NCBI GenBank assembly: GCA_024230295.1
Contig: JAAERN010000032.1
Coordinates: 1 to 64,000, forward strand
DNA: 64,000 nucleotides
From: Planctomycetota bacterium
GTDB lineage: Bacteria; Planctomycetota; Phycisphaerae; Phycisphaerales; SM1A02
Reading direction: 5' to 3'
Part shown: positions 10,006 to 20,469 of the stretch, piece after piece
Position numbering within the stretch: the first letter of the stretch is position 1
How the letters are laid out: the number at the start of each line of letters is the position of its first letter
Made by a program: the position numbers and the translations under genes
Notes under the pieces: model-generated
The model's database searches: none
Told to the model about the DNA's origin: nothing
What the model saw: the letters and a program-made list of their open reading frames with translations, nothing else

Positions 10006-10136
10006 CGACCGCGAAGCACCCCCTGTGTGCGGTTGCATCGCGCGGTGTTCTTGCACGTGCCTTATAGGGAGAAGAAGCGGAGAGGCAACGGCAGGTGTGA
10101 TCGCACGCAGACCCAAAACCAGAGTTCACAAAACAG

Positions 10137-10592
10137 TTATTCCGACTCGCCGTGTACTCCGGTCGATCCAAATCCGCCGTGTCCGCGGCCGGTGCTGTCG
10201 AGTTCTGCTACTTCGTCGATGATGCAGTGGGTTACAGGCGAAACGACCATTTGGGCGATTCGCATGCCGGGCTCGATGGTGAACGGCTCTCGCCCCAGAT
10301 TGATCAGCGGCACAGAGACTTCGCCTCGGTAATCTTCATCAATCGTTCCAGGAGCGTTTGGAAGCGTGATGCCGTGGCGGCTGGCAAGGCCGGAGCGAGG
10401 ACGGACCTGTCCCTCATGTCCGTGCGGGAGAGCGATGGCAATACCGATCGGGATCATCTCGATGTCGCCCGGTTCGATGCTGCGGGGCGAGTCAATTGCC
10501 GCGTGCAGGTCAAGACCGGCGGCGCCGCCGGATTGATAGGCGGGAATGTGCGCGAGTGGGGAGAGGCGTTGGATGCGGAGGGTTGGTGCCAT
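10137..10592 (-). CDS. dut: dUTP diphosphatase
   Basis: AGLDLHA, RPRSGLASRHGI, NAPGTIDEDYRGEV, GHGGFGSTG (dUTPase motifs). Confidence 0.95.
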   Translation of the reverse strand: MAPTLRIQRLSPLAHIPAYQSGGAAGLDLHAAIDSPRSIEPGDIEMIPIGIAIALPHGHEGQVRPRSGLASRHGITLPNAPGTIDEDYRGEVSVPLINLGREPFTIEPGMRIAQMVVSPVTHCIIDEVAELDSTGRGHGGFGSTGVHGESE

Positions 10593-11029
10593 GGAGAGGC
10601 ACGGTAGCGAGACCTATTGAGTTCCGCTGTGTTTAGGAGGTCGCCGGTCGGAGGCGGGAGAGTCCTGCGCAACTCGTGACGATCGGTGGCTGCGATTCCG
10701 GGTGCAGCACGCGGTCTGCGGAGTGGATCACCATTTCCCTCGGCGGATGTTGGTGGTCCGCCGAGCGAGTTCGCTGGTCATTGGTGGAAGTTGATTGTTG
10801 GGAACACGTTTCGGACACGGGATTCATCTCACATCAAAGATTGCTCGGCCGCCGAAGTGCGGGCAGGTCGAGATAGGTGTACTCGACCAGTCTACCTGTA
10901 TTCCTGCAGTTTCTTGTCTTTGCAAACGCCTTTCGCGTAAGACGATGCGTGTGAATGTTTTCACGAGTTGTTGGTGGGGGTCCAACAATCCCACGTCGTT
11001 TTGCGAGGAAGCCGCTGCACCGAAAAAAC

Positions 11030-11064
11030 ACCACCGGCCTCGCCGTGTTGGCGAGGCCGGTGGT
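11030..11064 (-). terminator. Rho-independent terminator (minus strand)
   Basis: ACCACCGGCCTCGCC / GGCGAGGCCGGTGGT, 15-bp perfect stem with 5-nt loop, followed on the minus strand by GTTTTTTCGG (plus strand cgaaaaaac at 11021-11029). Confidence 0.85.
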
Positions 11065-11325
11065 AGAGAGAGGAGAGGAGAGTTGAAGAGGAGGAGAATC
11101 GGAGTTGTTTGGGTTCCTTTTGAGAACCCTGAAGTGTGCTGGTCAGATGCTCACTTCATTGCCAACTACGCGAGATAGAGGGTTGTGTTTGCCGTAGACA
11201 GAGAAATAACAGCATTATTACGCCGCAGGGGAAAAAACCCGATTGAGAGCGCAAGAACAGCGATTGTTACAGAGTCGAGATCGAGAGATTTTGGGTGTCA
11301 GGGCAGAAACCAGCGCCGCAGGCCC

Positions 11326-11715
11326 TCATCCGCACCCGCCGAAGGCTCCAAGAAGAATCAACAGATCGTTGACGTCGCCCACTCCGTCGCCATTGAGGTC
11401 CGCGCCTTCCGTGCCGTAGACGGCTAGGAACGCGAGCAAGTCCTCGATGTCGACGCTACCGGATCCATTCATATCGCCAGCGCAGATGTCCTGTGGCATG
11501 TGAACGCCCCCGCTGTGGAGCGTCCACTCCCCGCCTGAGGCTGAGCCAACCGCTGGTTGTCCTGCGCGGGCAATCATTGTGAAGTCGCCGCCGGTCATTT
11601 CGGTGCCGGCGTACTGCGTGCCATGTTCCAGCCACCCGCTGAATCCGAGGGCCGAAGCGGCCCCCACGATTATTGCGAGTGTGGTGAACACCAGAATGTG
11701 TCGTAATGGAGTCAT
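11326..11715 (-). CDS. Small secreted GC-type dockerin domain protein
   Basis: Signal peptide MTPLRHILVFTTLAIIVGAASA; DMNGSGSVDIEDLLAFLAVYGTEGADLNGDGVGDVNDLLILLGAFGGCG. Confidence 0.85.
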   Translation of the reverse strand: MTPLRHILVFTTLAIIVGAASALGFSGWLEHGTQYAGTEMTGGDFTMIARAGQPAVGSASGGEWTLHSGGVHMPQDICAGDMNGSGSVDIEDLLAFLAVYGTEGADLNGDGVGDVNDLLILLGAFGGCG

Positions 11716-11731
11716 CTTGGGTCTCCGTCGA

Positions 11732-13357
11732 TCACTGTGGCTGAATGAGCATCAACACCAAACCGGTGCCGTTATCCAAACTCGACATCGCCTTGCCCAG
11801 AATGGCGCCGCGCGTATCAGGCAACCCACTGGCTGACATGGCATGGCCTGGCGTCAACGAGGTTGTCAGCATGTCGCCGGGGCGAACTGGATTGTCAGTG
11901 GCGTCGCATTGGACCCACACGCGGCCAGTGAGCGCGACGGGATAATTACCATCAGCTTCGGTTCCGGTCTGGCCGAGCGAAAGGCCGGGGCGAATGCCAC
12001 CAGCGCCGCTGATGACGCCGACGACCGATGTATCGATCGCCTTGGTGCTGACAATCAAACCGCCGACAACTTCGGGGTCGATGCACAAGACTGTTCCCGG
12101 TTCGGGTTCGGATCCTCGAACGCTAAAGCGTTCGCACAGATCGGCGCCGCCCTTGACCTGCACTTCATCACAGATCACGCGGCCCATGCCGTTGTAGTAG
12201 GTGTCGAGCTCGATCGCGACCTCGCCGGCGGCGTTGCTCAGTTTGAGCGAGCCGTGGCGAGATCCATCGTTCGATTCTGTTCCGAGATCCACCAGATTGG
12301 TGCCTGAATCGTTCATGATTCGCAAGCCCCATCCGTCGTTGCCGGTAGACCACTGGCCAAGATGCAATTTACTAACGTTCGCATCCTCCATGATGAAACT
12401 CAAGTCATCATCGTTGGCGCGAATGAACAGTTGCCCGTCGCTGTCAGGGCTTGTCCAACTAGACATGCTGCCGCCGTCGTATCCCCAATGCGAGACGTTA
12501 GCGCTGGTGGAAGCGCCGCTGAGTGCCAAGTACCCGCCGGCGAACGGACGGAGGAGTACCTCTTGTTCGCCAGTAACTCCGTCCATAGTGAGGGTGGCGT
12601 CCCCGAACAGGGTGTCGGATACGTACAACTTAATTTTGGAGTCGCCTTCGGTACCCATCTGGAACACGTTGTTGGTGCCACCAATGTGAAAGGCGGCCTG
12701 GGGGTCATTGGTCATAATGCCGACATTGCCACCCGAGTAACTGATAGACGTGCCGCTGATTAACCATACGGAGTCGCCCGTGGGGCCTTCGGGGCCTTGC
12801 TCGCCCTGCTCACCTTGTTCGCCCTGTACTCCTTCGTCGCCTTGCGGGCCCTGATCTCCCTGTGGGCCCTGGTCGCCCTGAGGACCTGGATCACCCTGTG
12901 GTCCAGGAGATCCGGTGGCGCCTTGTATTCCCTCTTCGCCCTGCTCACCCTGCTCACCCTGCTCGCCCTGCTCGCCCTGCGGTCCCTCGTTGCCCGAGAG
13001 TGCGTACATGGCAAAGGGAGCGGGGGTAAGACGGTGCCGCGGGGAGAACGTCGTCGCGTCTGCAGTCACTTCGAGATACCGCTCTTCGCCTGTGCTGAAG
13101 TGTGTGAGCGAGAATGGAATATCCACGGCAAAGCGTCCGTCGGTAACAGTTGTTGCCAACAGTTCAACTTCGCTCAGCAGTGTTCCGCCGGTTTCCGCGT
13201 CCCAGAGCCCGAACGTAAAGTCCTGCGTTCCGGTGAATGGTCCGTCAACATCACTGAGCGTGCCTTCGTAACTGATACCGGGGGTGACCGGTGCTGCGGC
13301 CGCCAGTGAGGCGGCGGAGGCTGCTACGAGAATTCCTATGGCAATATTCATACGCAT
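11732..13357 (-). CDS. Secreted collagen-like (Gly-X-Y) repeat protein
   Basis: Signal peptide [23 protein letters not shown]-terminal domain [26 protein letters not shown]...[15 protein letters not shown]; about 24 GXY triplets; start set at MRMNIAIG behind an aggagat-type RBS. Confidence 0.87.
   Translation of the reverse strand: MRMNIAIGILVAASAASLAAAAPVTPGISYEGTLSDVDGPFTGTQDFTFGLWDAETGGTLLSEVELLATTVTDGRFAVDIPFSLTHFSTGEERYLEVTADATTFSPRHRLTPAPFAMYALSGNEGPQGEQGEQGEQGEQGEEGIQGATGSPGPQGDPGPQGDQGPQGDQGPQGDEGVQGEQGEQGEQGPEGPTGDSVWLISGTSISYSGGNVGIMTNDPQAAFHIGGTNNVFQMGTEGDSKIKLYVSDTLFGDATLTMDGVTGEQEVLLRPFAGGYLALSGASTSANVSHWGYDGGSMSSWTSPDSDGQLFIRANDDDLSFIMEDANVSKLHLGQWSTGNDGWGLRIMNDSGTNLVDLGTESNDGSRHGSLKLSNAAGEVAIELDTYYNGMGRVICDEVQVKGGADLCERFSVRGSEPEPGTVLCIDPEVVGGLIVSTKAIDTSVVGVISGAGGIRPGLSLGQTGTEADGNYPVALTGRVWVQCDATDNPVRPGDMLTTSLTPGHAMSASGLPDTRGAILGKAMSSLDNGTGLVLMLIQPQ
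12776..12997 (-). repeat. Collagen-like GXY-coding tandem repeat (mainly GEQ/GPQ/GDQ)
   Basis: [74 protein letters not shown] within the CDS. Confidence 0.9.
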
Positions 13358-13382
13358 ATTGGGATCTCCTCCCCTTTGAAGG

Positions 13383-14963
13383 TCAACGGAATATCGATGA
13401 CCCACCTGTACTCTTGATAAGCATGGCGCGGATGGGGCCTGACGTGCCATCATCCTCGCAGTTCTTCATGATGAGCGTGCCGCCCCAGCGCACATTGATG
13501 TACCCCTCCCAGAAGGTGTCCCACGGATTGGATGACGACCCGTTCTCAGATCCGCCCCAGTCTGTATCAACATACTGGGTGGTCGACGAGGCCGCTACAT
13601 AGTCGTCGATGGTGTCCGAAACCTCGTCGAACATTCTGGCGCAGTCGTGGTTGGCGTCGCCGACGGCATTGCCGTTGAACGTAACTCCGGGGTTGCTGAA
13701 GAGTGGAATGCGGTTTCCACCGAGCGAGTTTCGGGCCATGATGGTCTGCTCCTGGATTCCCGAAGCGTTATTCCAATAGTGACCACAGCCGTAGAGCGCC
13801 ACGTAGTTCGTTGGGATCTGCAGATCATCGTGATAGGCACCCATGTTGTGCCCTGCCTCATGGGGCATGGACCACGTTGGCGTGGCCATATTTTCCCAGT
13901 GACAAGTGTGGAATCCGATATCGGCGTTGGAAGTGGATTCGGTGGTTGGTCTCCAGCCAAGACCGAAGGTCACGCTAGTGCCCGAAGGGTCAAGATCATT
14001 GATCATGAACGTCACGAGATCGGCGCCTACCTGATCCCGAATCGTGTGGACCCCGTCGATCACATCATCGCTGTCGTCGGTGACCGCGTCGAGGTGGTCA
14101 TCATGTGTTCCGAAGACGCCATCCCCGTCAATGTCGAACGCCGTTTCGTCGTAATCGACCTCGTACATGCGAGCCATGCGCATGCGGTGGTCAACATCGC
14201 TGTCCAGGTAGATCTCATTGGCGGTGTCGATGGTGAGATGGCCGAGCAACCTTGCGGCGCCCTGACTTCCAATGGCAGCGCGGGCGCCATCGGTGTAGAC
14301 GATCATGACATCGATGTACGGGTTTCGTGTTGCACCATCATCATCATCGTGGCGAGTGTTGCCGTTGCCACCCCATGTCGATGGTGGCTCAGCGTTCGGT
14401 CGCGCCGGCACGACGACATCATGCAGGTCATTGCCACAGGTGGCGCCGGGTTGCTCCCGAACCGACTGCACTAGATGAATACCGTTGCCTCGAGCGCCAA
14501 TCGCTACAAAGGCGTTCTTCGGTGCTTGCCGAATCTGCACCATGTCGGGGCCGCGGACAATGTCTCCTAGCAGCAGGCCGTCACCAATCTCAAGGATGAC
14601 GCGGGAGGGAACATCGCCTCGAACTGTTCCGATGACTCCGACTGTTCCATCGCTGTGGTGGATGTGGCGCCGAATATCAATGACAATCGGGCCCATATCT
14701 GGCAGATCGAGCGAGAGTTCGCAGGCGCGGTGCGTTGCCAACTCGTCAAGAATCCGCTGGTCGATATGAACTGCTTCGCGGTTCACAGCGACGGTACTTG
14801 GAGCGGCCCCGAGGCTCAGCATTGCTGTTGCGGCAGGATCCCCGATGAATGGCGATCCTTGAATGCGGTGGGGCGGTGGGTCTTGGTCGGCAACTGCAAT
14901 TGAGAGTGGCAGCACGCCTACAGCGGCAACTGCCAGCGTCAACGTCATCCGATCTCTGAGCAT
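13383..14963 (-). CDS. Secreted metzincin metalloprotease (reprolysin M12B-like)
   Basis: Signal peptide; [13 protein letters not shown] zinc motif (HExxHxxGxxHD). Confidence 0.85.
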   Translation of the reverse strand: MLRDRMTLTLAVAAVGVLPLSIAVADQDPPPHRIQGSPFIGDPAATAMLSLGAAPSTVAVNREAVHIDQRILDELATHRACELSLDLPDMGPIVIDIRRHIHHSDGTVGVIGTVRGDVPSRVILEIGDGLLLGDIVRGPDMVQIRQAPKNAFVAIGARGNGIHLVQSVREQPGATCGNDLHDVVVPARPNAEPPSTWGGNGNTRHDDDDGATRNPYIDVMIVYTDGARAAIGSQGAARLLGHLTIDTANEIYLDSDVDHRMRMARMYEVDYDETAFDIDGDGVFGTHDDHLDAVTDDSDDVIDGVHTIRDQVGADLVTFMINDLDPSGTSVTFGLGWRPTTESTSNADIGFHTCHWENMATPTWSMPHEAGHNMGAYHDDLQIPTNYVALYGCGHYWNNASGIQEQTIMARNSLGGNRIPLFSNPGVTFNGNAVGDANHDCARMFDEVSDTIDDYVAASSTTQYVDTDWGGSENGSSSNPWDTFWEGYINVRWGGTLIMKNCEDDGTSGPIRAMLIKSTGGSSIFR

Positions 14964-15114
14964 TGTCCTAGTCCCTTCTCAGCAAGTGATCTTGAGGGTA
15001 CGGGGTCCGGATCATCTGTCAACGATAAAAAACCAATACGGCTTTGACGCCTCGCTGATGCCAGCCCGGAGCAATGAAAGGAGTCATACTTTTGGATGAT
15101 CGGGGGCTATTTGG

Positions 15115-16131
15115 CTACTTCTTGGGTGTCACTTCGGGCGGCGATGAGGGCTCATCTTCCTCGCCTCCGCCGATCATCCCGATCCCGACCGAGCATGCAA
15201 AGCCGACCAGCACCAGTGCAAAGGCCGATGCCCATTGCCCTGCCGATGCCGAGAATGCTTCCGTCGGCCAATGCTCGGGTTTGATGGCATCAAGAGTCTC
15301 TTCGGTGACAGCCTGTCCGCGAATAATCTCGCCGATTTCCGGTTGCCTTGCCGCTTTGAATGGCCACAGCCCAAGGACTGCTCCAAGAAGCAAACCCATC
15401 AACACGCCGAGCGTAGCTTGGCGAGCGTGATCGAGAAACCAACGCACGGCATTCGACACGCCGACCACGCCGATGATGGCGCCGATACCGACCGGAATGA
15501 TGACGCTCAGCGGCTCGGCCAGGTCGCCGCCATCCTGCAAGGCGATTTTAGCGCCTTCGACCGCGCCGAGGACGATGAGGTACTCGCCGAGAATGAGCAG
15601 CACATAACTTCCAGAGAGCCCCGGCAGCACCATGGCCGAGCCCGCGGCCAAGCCTGCAATCAAGTGAAGCCACCAGCCGCCTCCGGTTGATTGCGACTCC
15701 CCGCCGATGGACTGCGCCGTTACCAGCACCACCATGAACGCGAGCCCGCCGACGAAGCCGCCGATGGCCGCAGGCGTCGCTGGCCTGATGAGCGACCACA
15801 GCAGTGGCACACCGCCGAGCGTAAGCCCGAGGAAGAGGCTGTACATCACCCATCGATGTTCATGGACGAGATCGCCGACGATGCCGGCTCCCAGCACGAT
15901 GGCGGCGCCAGCGCCCCCAACGATGACCGCCAACGTGACGATCGACTCCAGAGACCATCGAAACGTCGTAATTCGTGCAATTGCATTGACGAACCGCCGA
16001 TAGACGCCCGCCGCGAGCAGCATCGTTCCGCCACTGATCCCCGGAACGAGGTTTGCGAGCCCCATCAAGACGCCGCCGAGCGCACACCGAACGAGCAGCA
16101 GCGGATTGGTGATGTGTGGGCCGTCTGACAT
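15115..16131 (-). CDS. DUF368 family membrane protein (PopT-type undecaprenyl phosphate translocase family)
   Basis: LANLVPGISGGTMLLAAGVY and GSAMVLPGLSGSYVLLILGEY, multi-TM. Confidence 0.85.
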   Translation of the reverse strand: MSDGPHITNPLLLVRCALGGVLMGLANLVPGISGGTMLLAAGVYRRFVNAIARITTFRWSLESIVTLAVIVGGAGAAIVLGAGIVGDLVHEHRWVMYSLFLGLTLGGVPLLWSLIRPATPAAIGGFVGGLAFMVVLVTAQSIGGESQSTGGGWWLHLIAGLAAGSAMVLPGLSGSYVLLILGEYLIVLGAVEGAKIALQDGGDLAEPLSVIIPVGIGAIIGVVGVSNAVRWFLDHARQATLGVLMGLLLGAVLGLWPFKAARQPEIGEIIRGQAVTEETLDAIKPEHWPTEAFSASAGQWASAFALVLVGFACSVGIGMIGGGEEDEPSSPPEVTPKK

Positions 16132-16208
16132 GGCGGCGGATGGTAGGCGGCATCGCGGTCAGGAAGTAGGGAGCGACGGTCGAAAAACCGTTGAAAGGCT
16201 GCGGTCCC

Positions 16209-17279
16209 TTAGCCCCCGATCGCCGACATGCCGCGGTCGGGCTGCTGGAAGTCCTTGGCGCCGATGCTGTGGCCGGCTTGCTTGGTCCAGACCGAGTCGA
16301 CGAGGAATCGCTTGATGTCCTCGTGGGTTCCACCGTTTCTCAGCAGCGGTCGGATGTCCCACTCTGTATTGCTGAAGAGGCAGGGGCGGACGGCACCCTC
16401 GGCGGTGACTCGTAGTCGGTTGCAGGCGGCACAGAACGGCCTAGTCACAGAAGGAATGACGCCGATACGCCCCGGGGCGCCGTCGGCGAAGTAGTAATGC
16501 CGTGATGTGCTGTGCGGGTTCTTGGGATCGCGATGTTGTAGGGCGTGCCGCGCACTGACCATCTCGATGATTTCCGTTTCGGATACAACGCGACCGGGTT
16601 TCCATGAGCGGCCGGAGTCCAGCGGCATGAACTCGATGAACCGAATATCCAAGTCTCGTTCGCGGGCGAGATCGGCGAAGTCGGCAAACTCATCTTCATT
16701 GAAGTTCCGCATGGCGACGACGTTTATCTTGGATCTGGCAAGTCCCGTTTCGGCCGCGACGTCAATCGAGCGGAGCACATCTGCGACGCGGGTCTTCGAT
16801 CGCGTGATTGCGGTCATGCGATCTTCGCGCAGTGTGTCGAGACTGAACGTCAATCGTGTCAAGCCCGCGGCCTTCCATCTCGCTGTCCGGGTGGGATCGA
16901 GGAGCGATCCATTGGTCGTCATGGCGATGTCGTCGAGATTGCGGCGACCGAGTTCGCTGATGATTGTGTCGAGCACGGGGTATAGCGTGGGTTCGCCGCC
17001 GGTGAGCCGGACCTTACGAACGCCCAGCGCGATGGCCGCATCGACGATGGTCATGTACTCGCTGGCCGAGAGCAGTGCTCGCTTCGGCAAGAAACGATCG
17101 CCCGGCTCCATGCAGTAGACGCAGCGAAAGTTGCATCGGTCCGTGATGCTCATCCGCAGGTCGTGTATCACTCGTTCATGCGAGTCTCGCAGGACACCGT
17201 GGGCATGTTCGGCCTCCGGGGCTGCTGGCGGAGATGTTGAGTCGAGTTGGGGGAGAGGCTGATCCATCGGAATCCGCAT
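16209..17279 (-). CDS. moaA: GTP 3',8-cyclase (molybdenum cofactor biosynthesis)
   Basis: Radical SAM motif CNFRCVYC, TGGEP, FCAACNRLRVTAEG, C-terminal MSAIGG. Confidence 0.93.
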   Translation of the reverse strand: MRIPMDQPLPQLDSTSPPAAPEAEHAHGVLRDSHERVIHDLRMSITDRCNFRCVYCMEPGDRFLPKRALLSASEYMTIVDAAIALGVRKVRLTGGEPTLYPVLDTIISELGRRNLDDIAMTTNGSLLDPTRTARWKAAGLTRLTFSLDTLREDRMTAITRSKTRVADVLRSIDVAAETGLARSKINVVAMRNFNEDEFADFADLARERDLDIRFIEFMPLDSGRSWKPGRVVSETEIIEMVSARHALQHRDPKNPHSTSRHYYFADGAPGRIGVIPSVTRPFCAACNRLRVTAEGAVRPCLFSNTEWDIRPLLRNGGTHEDIKRFLVDSVWTKQAGHSIGAKDFQQPDRGMSAIGG

Positions 17280-17335
17280 GATAGGTGGCGGGGGGATGTC
17301 GCTGGGGTGGGTGGTCCTACTACCATTCGAGTTCG

Positions 17336-18433
17336 ATGATGCAATTACATGAGTATCGAATGTGGTGCTGTCTCGGGCTGGCGTGCGCGTGTGTCGGGTG
17401 TGCGGCGCATGGGCCTCGGATTGATGGAACGCTTCCCGAGGGGCATCCACGGGTGTACGTTGCTGGCGAGGTTGAGGTGGCTCCTCGCATCGATGGTGAA
17501 CTTCGGGACGCGGCCTGGAAAGGTGCTGCGTGGACGGCTGACTTTGTTGACATCGAAGGATCTGCGAAGCCCCGTCCGAGGTTCCGAACACGCGCAAAGA
17601 TGTGCTGGGACTCGGAGTATTTGTATGTGGCGGCCCAACTCGATGAGCCACACTTGTGGAGCACGCTTACCAAGCGGGACTCGATCATCTATCACGACAA
17701 CGACTTTGAAATCTTCATCGACCCCGATGGCGATCGCTTCGAGTACGACGAGTACGAGATCAACACGCTTGGAACCGAGATGGATCTGCGAATGAGCCGC
17801 CCGTATCGCGATGGTGGTGGTTTCGACATAAGTTGGGACTTTGCTGGCGTGTGCTCGGCGGTGGCGACGCAGGGCACGATCAACGATCCGTCAGATCGCG
17901 ATGAGGGGTGGACGGTTGAGATTGCGATTCCGTGGGCCTCAATGGCCGACACGGCGCGGCGGGCATGTCCACCGCGACCGGGCGATGCGTGGTGGATCAA
18001 CTTCTCTCGCGTGCAGTGGCCGGTGCGAGTTGAGGGTGGCGAGTATGTCAAACCGGATGGCGCGCGTGAGGACAACTGGGTGTGGTCGCCGCAGTACGCC
18101 ATCGACATGCATCGACCCGAGTATTGGGGCCGCGTGCAGTTCAGCGCAGATGCGCCAGGTGCCGGAGCGTTTGTGGTTCCCGTGGATGCCGCTGTGCGCA
18201 TGCAGCTTCGTCACTTGATCGATGCGGATGAGCGGTACATGTCCCAGCACGCCGCGCCGCCTGCGACCATGGCGGACCTCGACGGGCTATGGACGCCAGA
18301 TGACACGTTGCCGGAACCAATATTTCGTGATGGTCCTGATGGCCGAGTGATTGTCCAGCAAGCAGGCGACACAACATGGATTGTCGATAGTCAGGGTCAG
18401 ATCCGCCGCGTGATGCGCCAAGGTGAAAGATGA
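17336..18433 (+). CDS. Lipoprotein with family 9 carbohydrate-binding/DOMON-like domain
   Basis: N-terminal lipobox-like LACACVGC; IDGELRDAAWKGAAWTADFVD...RAKMCWDSEYLYVAAQLDEP...NDFEIFIDPDGD. Confidence 0.75.
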   Translation: MMQLHEYRMWCCLGLACACVGCAAHGPRIDGTLPEGHPRVYVAGEVEVAPRIDGELRDAAWKGAAWTADFVDIEGSAKPRPRFRTRAKMCWDSEYLYVAAQLDEPHLWSTLTKRDSIIYHDNDFEIFIDPDGDRFEYDEYEINTLGTEMDLRMSRPYRDGGGFDISWDFAGVCSAVATQGTINDPSDRDEGWTVEIAIPWASMADTARRACPPRPGDAWWINFSRVQWPVRVEGGEYVKPDGAREDNWVWSPQYAIDMHRPEYWGRVQFSADAPGAGAFVVPVDAAVRMQLRHLIDADERYMSQHAAPPATMADLDGLWTPDDTLPEPIFRDGPDGRVIVQQAGDTTWIVDSQGQIRRVMRQGER

Positions 18434-18445
18434 CGCGGCGGGCTA

Positions 18446-18757
18446 TCACACCTTGACGAGTACATCGTCCCCATCGAGTCGAACTTCAAAGACTCGAATC
18501 GGATCGTCAGCAGGTGGGTCGCAGGCCTCGCCGTCAGAAAGACGGAAGGAGCCGCAGTGGAGCGAGCAGATGATGCATCCGTCCTCGACATGCCCGCCAT
18601 CCGAGAGCGAGAACTCGCTGTGAGTGCATGCGTCACTGACGGCGTGGACGGTGTTGCCCTGGCGCACGAGGGCGATCTCCTCCCTGCCTATTGAGACGCG
18701 GACAGGGGTGCCTTCCGGAAGTTCAGAGATCTTGGCAGCGTGTGTGAAGTCTGTCAT
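18446..18757 (-). CDS. Rieske [2Fe-2S] ferredoxin-like protein
   Basis: CTHSEFSLSDG...CSLHCGSFRLSDGEACDPP. Confidence 0.9.
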   Translation of the reverse strand: MTDFTHAAKISELPEGTPVRVSIGREEIALVRQGNTVHAVSDACTHSEFSLSDGGHVEDGCIICSLHCGSFRLSDGEACDPPADDPIRVFEVRLDGDDVLVKV

Positions 18758-18825
18758 GGGGGGGGGAGGATACTGCCTTTGAGAAGTAGTCCTCGGATTC
18801 TGCCAGAGAACGAAGAGCAGAGAAC

Positions 18826-18856
18826 GGGGTCAGGCACTCAGCGGGTACCTGGCCCC
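18826..18856. repeat. Imperfect palindrome adjoining a purine-rich tract (interspersed element, member A)
   Basis: GGGGTCAGGCAC / GTACCTGGCCCC arms (10/12 complementary, 7-nt spacer), preceded by cagagaacgaagagcagagaac. Confidence 0.55.
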
Positions 18857-19051
18857 CGCTGTGATAGTGGACACCCACCAATGTGCTTGCCCCGATTTCG
18901 GGGTGAAGCAGCAGTTGGCAGCGGACGGATGGGGTCGCGCCGAATAATCTTTGTTGCCGCCTGCTGCTTTTCGGCAGCGAATGGGCGAGCGGCACTGAAA
19001 CTGTCGTAGGGTTCCCGTCGCTGCAACAGATGCGGCAGGAGGACATGACCC

Positions 19052-19870
19052 ATGTACTGCGCCATTGTGAGCGCCGCCCTCGTGGCGGCTGTGCTATCGA
19101 TCTATCCGCGACCCGAGACACTTCTTCGCGTGCCCCAAGACTACAAGTCCGTGCAGGCAGCGGTTGATGCTGTGCCAATTGGCGGCACAGTGCTGCTGGC
19201 TCAGGGCGTGCACGTTGGACCCGTGGATATGCGGGGTAAAGCGGTGACGCTTCGCAGCGAGTGGGGGGCCGAGTTCACATCTATCCTCGGCGGCCCTAGC
19301 GTCATTCGATGCGCGAGCGGCGAAGGGCCAGGAACGATCATCGAGGGTCTTACCATTGCTGGTGGAACCGGCGCTGTGGGCGATGACGGTTTGAGCCGCG
19401 GTGGTGGGGTGTACATCGACGGCACCAGCCCACGAATCCTCCGGTGTCTCATCGTCGGCAACAGCGCCGATCGTGGTCCCGGCGCTTGGATTCGAGATGG
19501 CCAACCAGTCTTCGAGGACTGCTGGATTCACGACAACATCTCGCCGAACACCGATGGCATCGTGTGCGAAGGTGTGGCGCCTCGGTTCATACGCTGCGGA
19601 TTTCACGAAGACGGTGTGCAGTGGACCGATGCGCCGCCAGTCGATATTCGCAGCGATTGCGAGTCGCCGGGCGGGGCGTGTTGCCTGGGAAACTACTGCG
19701 TGCAGACGACCGACATCGCGTGTGGCGATGCAGGTGGATTCTGGCATCAGGACGCCGCATGTGGCAGCGGCGTGTGCCCGCAGCCGTGTTATGGCGATAC
19801 CAATGCCGATCGCCGCGTCAATCACACCGACCTCATCCGCGTGCTGGATGGCTGGGGGATGTGTCCGTGA
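19052..19870 (+). CDS. Secreted right-handed parallel beta-helix protein with dockerin-like C-terminus
   Basis: DYKSVQAAVDAVPIGGTVLLAQGVH...GGGVYIDGTSPRILRCLIVGNSA; C-terminal CYGDTNADRRVNHTDLIRVLDGWGMCP. Confidence 0.83.
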   Translation: MYCAIVSAALVAAVLSIYPRPETLLRVPQDYKSVQAAVDAVPIGGTVLLAQGVHVGPVDMRGKAVTLRSEWGAEFTSILGGPSVIRCASGEGPGTIIEGLTIAGGTGAVGDDGLSRGGGVYIDGTSPRILRCLIVGNSADRGPGAWIRDGQPVFEDCWIHDNISPNTDGIVCEGVAPRFIRCGFHEDGVQWTDAPPVDIRSDCESPGGACCLGNYCVQTTDIACGDAGGFWHQDAACGSGVCPQPCYGDTNADRRVNHTDLIRVLDGWGMCP

Positions 19871-20040
19871 TATATACGGAGCGATATTGACGCCGATCGA
19901 TCGCTCGAATATTCCGCATCTACTTCAGGTGGAAGGCTGGAAACGCATGCCGCCGGCAGAGGCTGCGCCGTTTCGTCGAGCCGAAGTTGACCATGCGGCC
20001 TTGCTTTCCGAGTTGGGCTACGACGCGTTGTAGAGCCCGT

Positions 20041-20469
20041 TCATCGATCCGTTGGCTTGCGTCCGATCGTCAGATTCGTCTTTGAGGGCTGGTGGAACTT
20101 CCGGGGGTCGAATTTGCCAGTGAAGTCGAGGTCAAGTTTGGCGGCCTCGCTCATCATGTCGGGTGTCCACTCGGGCTCCCAGACAATTTCAACCGCGGTG
20201 CCGCTAACGCCATCGACCGCGGCGACTGCTTGTTCAACCTGCTGCGGAAGCAGTTCGGCGACGGGGCAATTCGGCGTCGTCAGGGTCATGGTGATCTGAA
20301 CGCTGCTACGTTCGTCGATTTGAATGTCGTAGATCAGACCGAGCTCGTAGAGGTTCACCGGAATCTCGGGATCGCGCACTGTTCGGATGGCATCGATGAT
20401 CCGTTCTCGGAGTGGCGACGATTCAGGTAAGGCAGCGGCGCCTGTCTTGGGGGGGCTATCCGAAGACAT
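20041..20469 (-). CDS. sufT: DUF59/MIP18-family Fe-S assembly protein, SufT-like
   Basis: IRTVRDPEIPVNLYELGLIYDI...MTLTTPNCPVAELLPQQV; terminal gene of suf cluster. Confidence 0.85.
   Translation of the reverse strand: MSSDSPPKTGAAALPESSPLRERIIDAIRTVRDPEIPVNLYELGLIYDIQIDERSSVQITMTLTTPNCPVAELLPQQVEQAVAAVDGVSGTAVEIVWEPEWTPDMMSEAAKLDLDFTGKFDPRKFHQPSKTNLTIGRKPTDR

Noticed and set aside
10593-11029. Possible tRNA or small gene in the long intergenic region after dut
   Set aside because: No acceptor/T-loop signature (GGTTCRANTCC) and the ORFs listed there look random.
12776-12997. DNA-level tandem repeat as CRISPR or satellite
   Set aside because: Explained by in-frame collagen GXY codons (GEQ/GPQ/GDQ).
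11843-14474. Plus-strand ORFs 11843..12307 and 13647..14474
   Set aside because: Antisense to the collagen-like protein and metalloprotease, which carry clear signal peptides and motifs.
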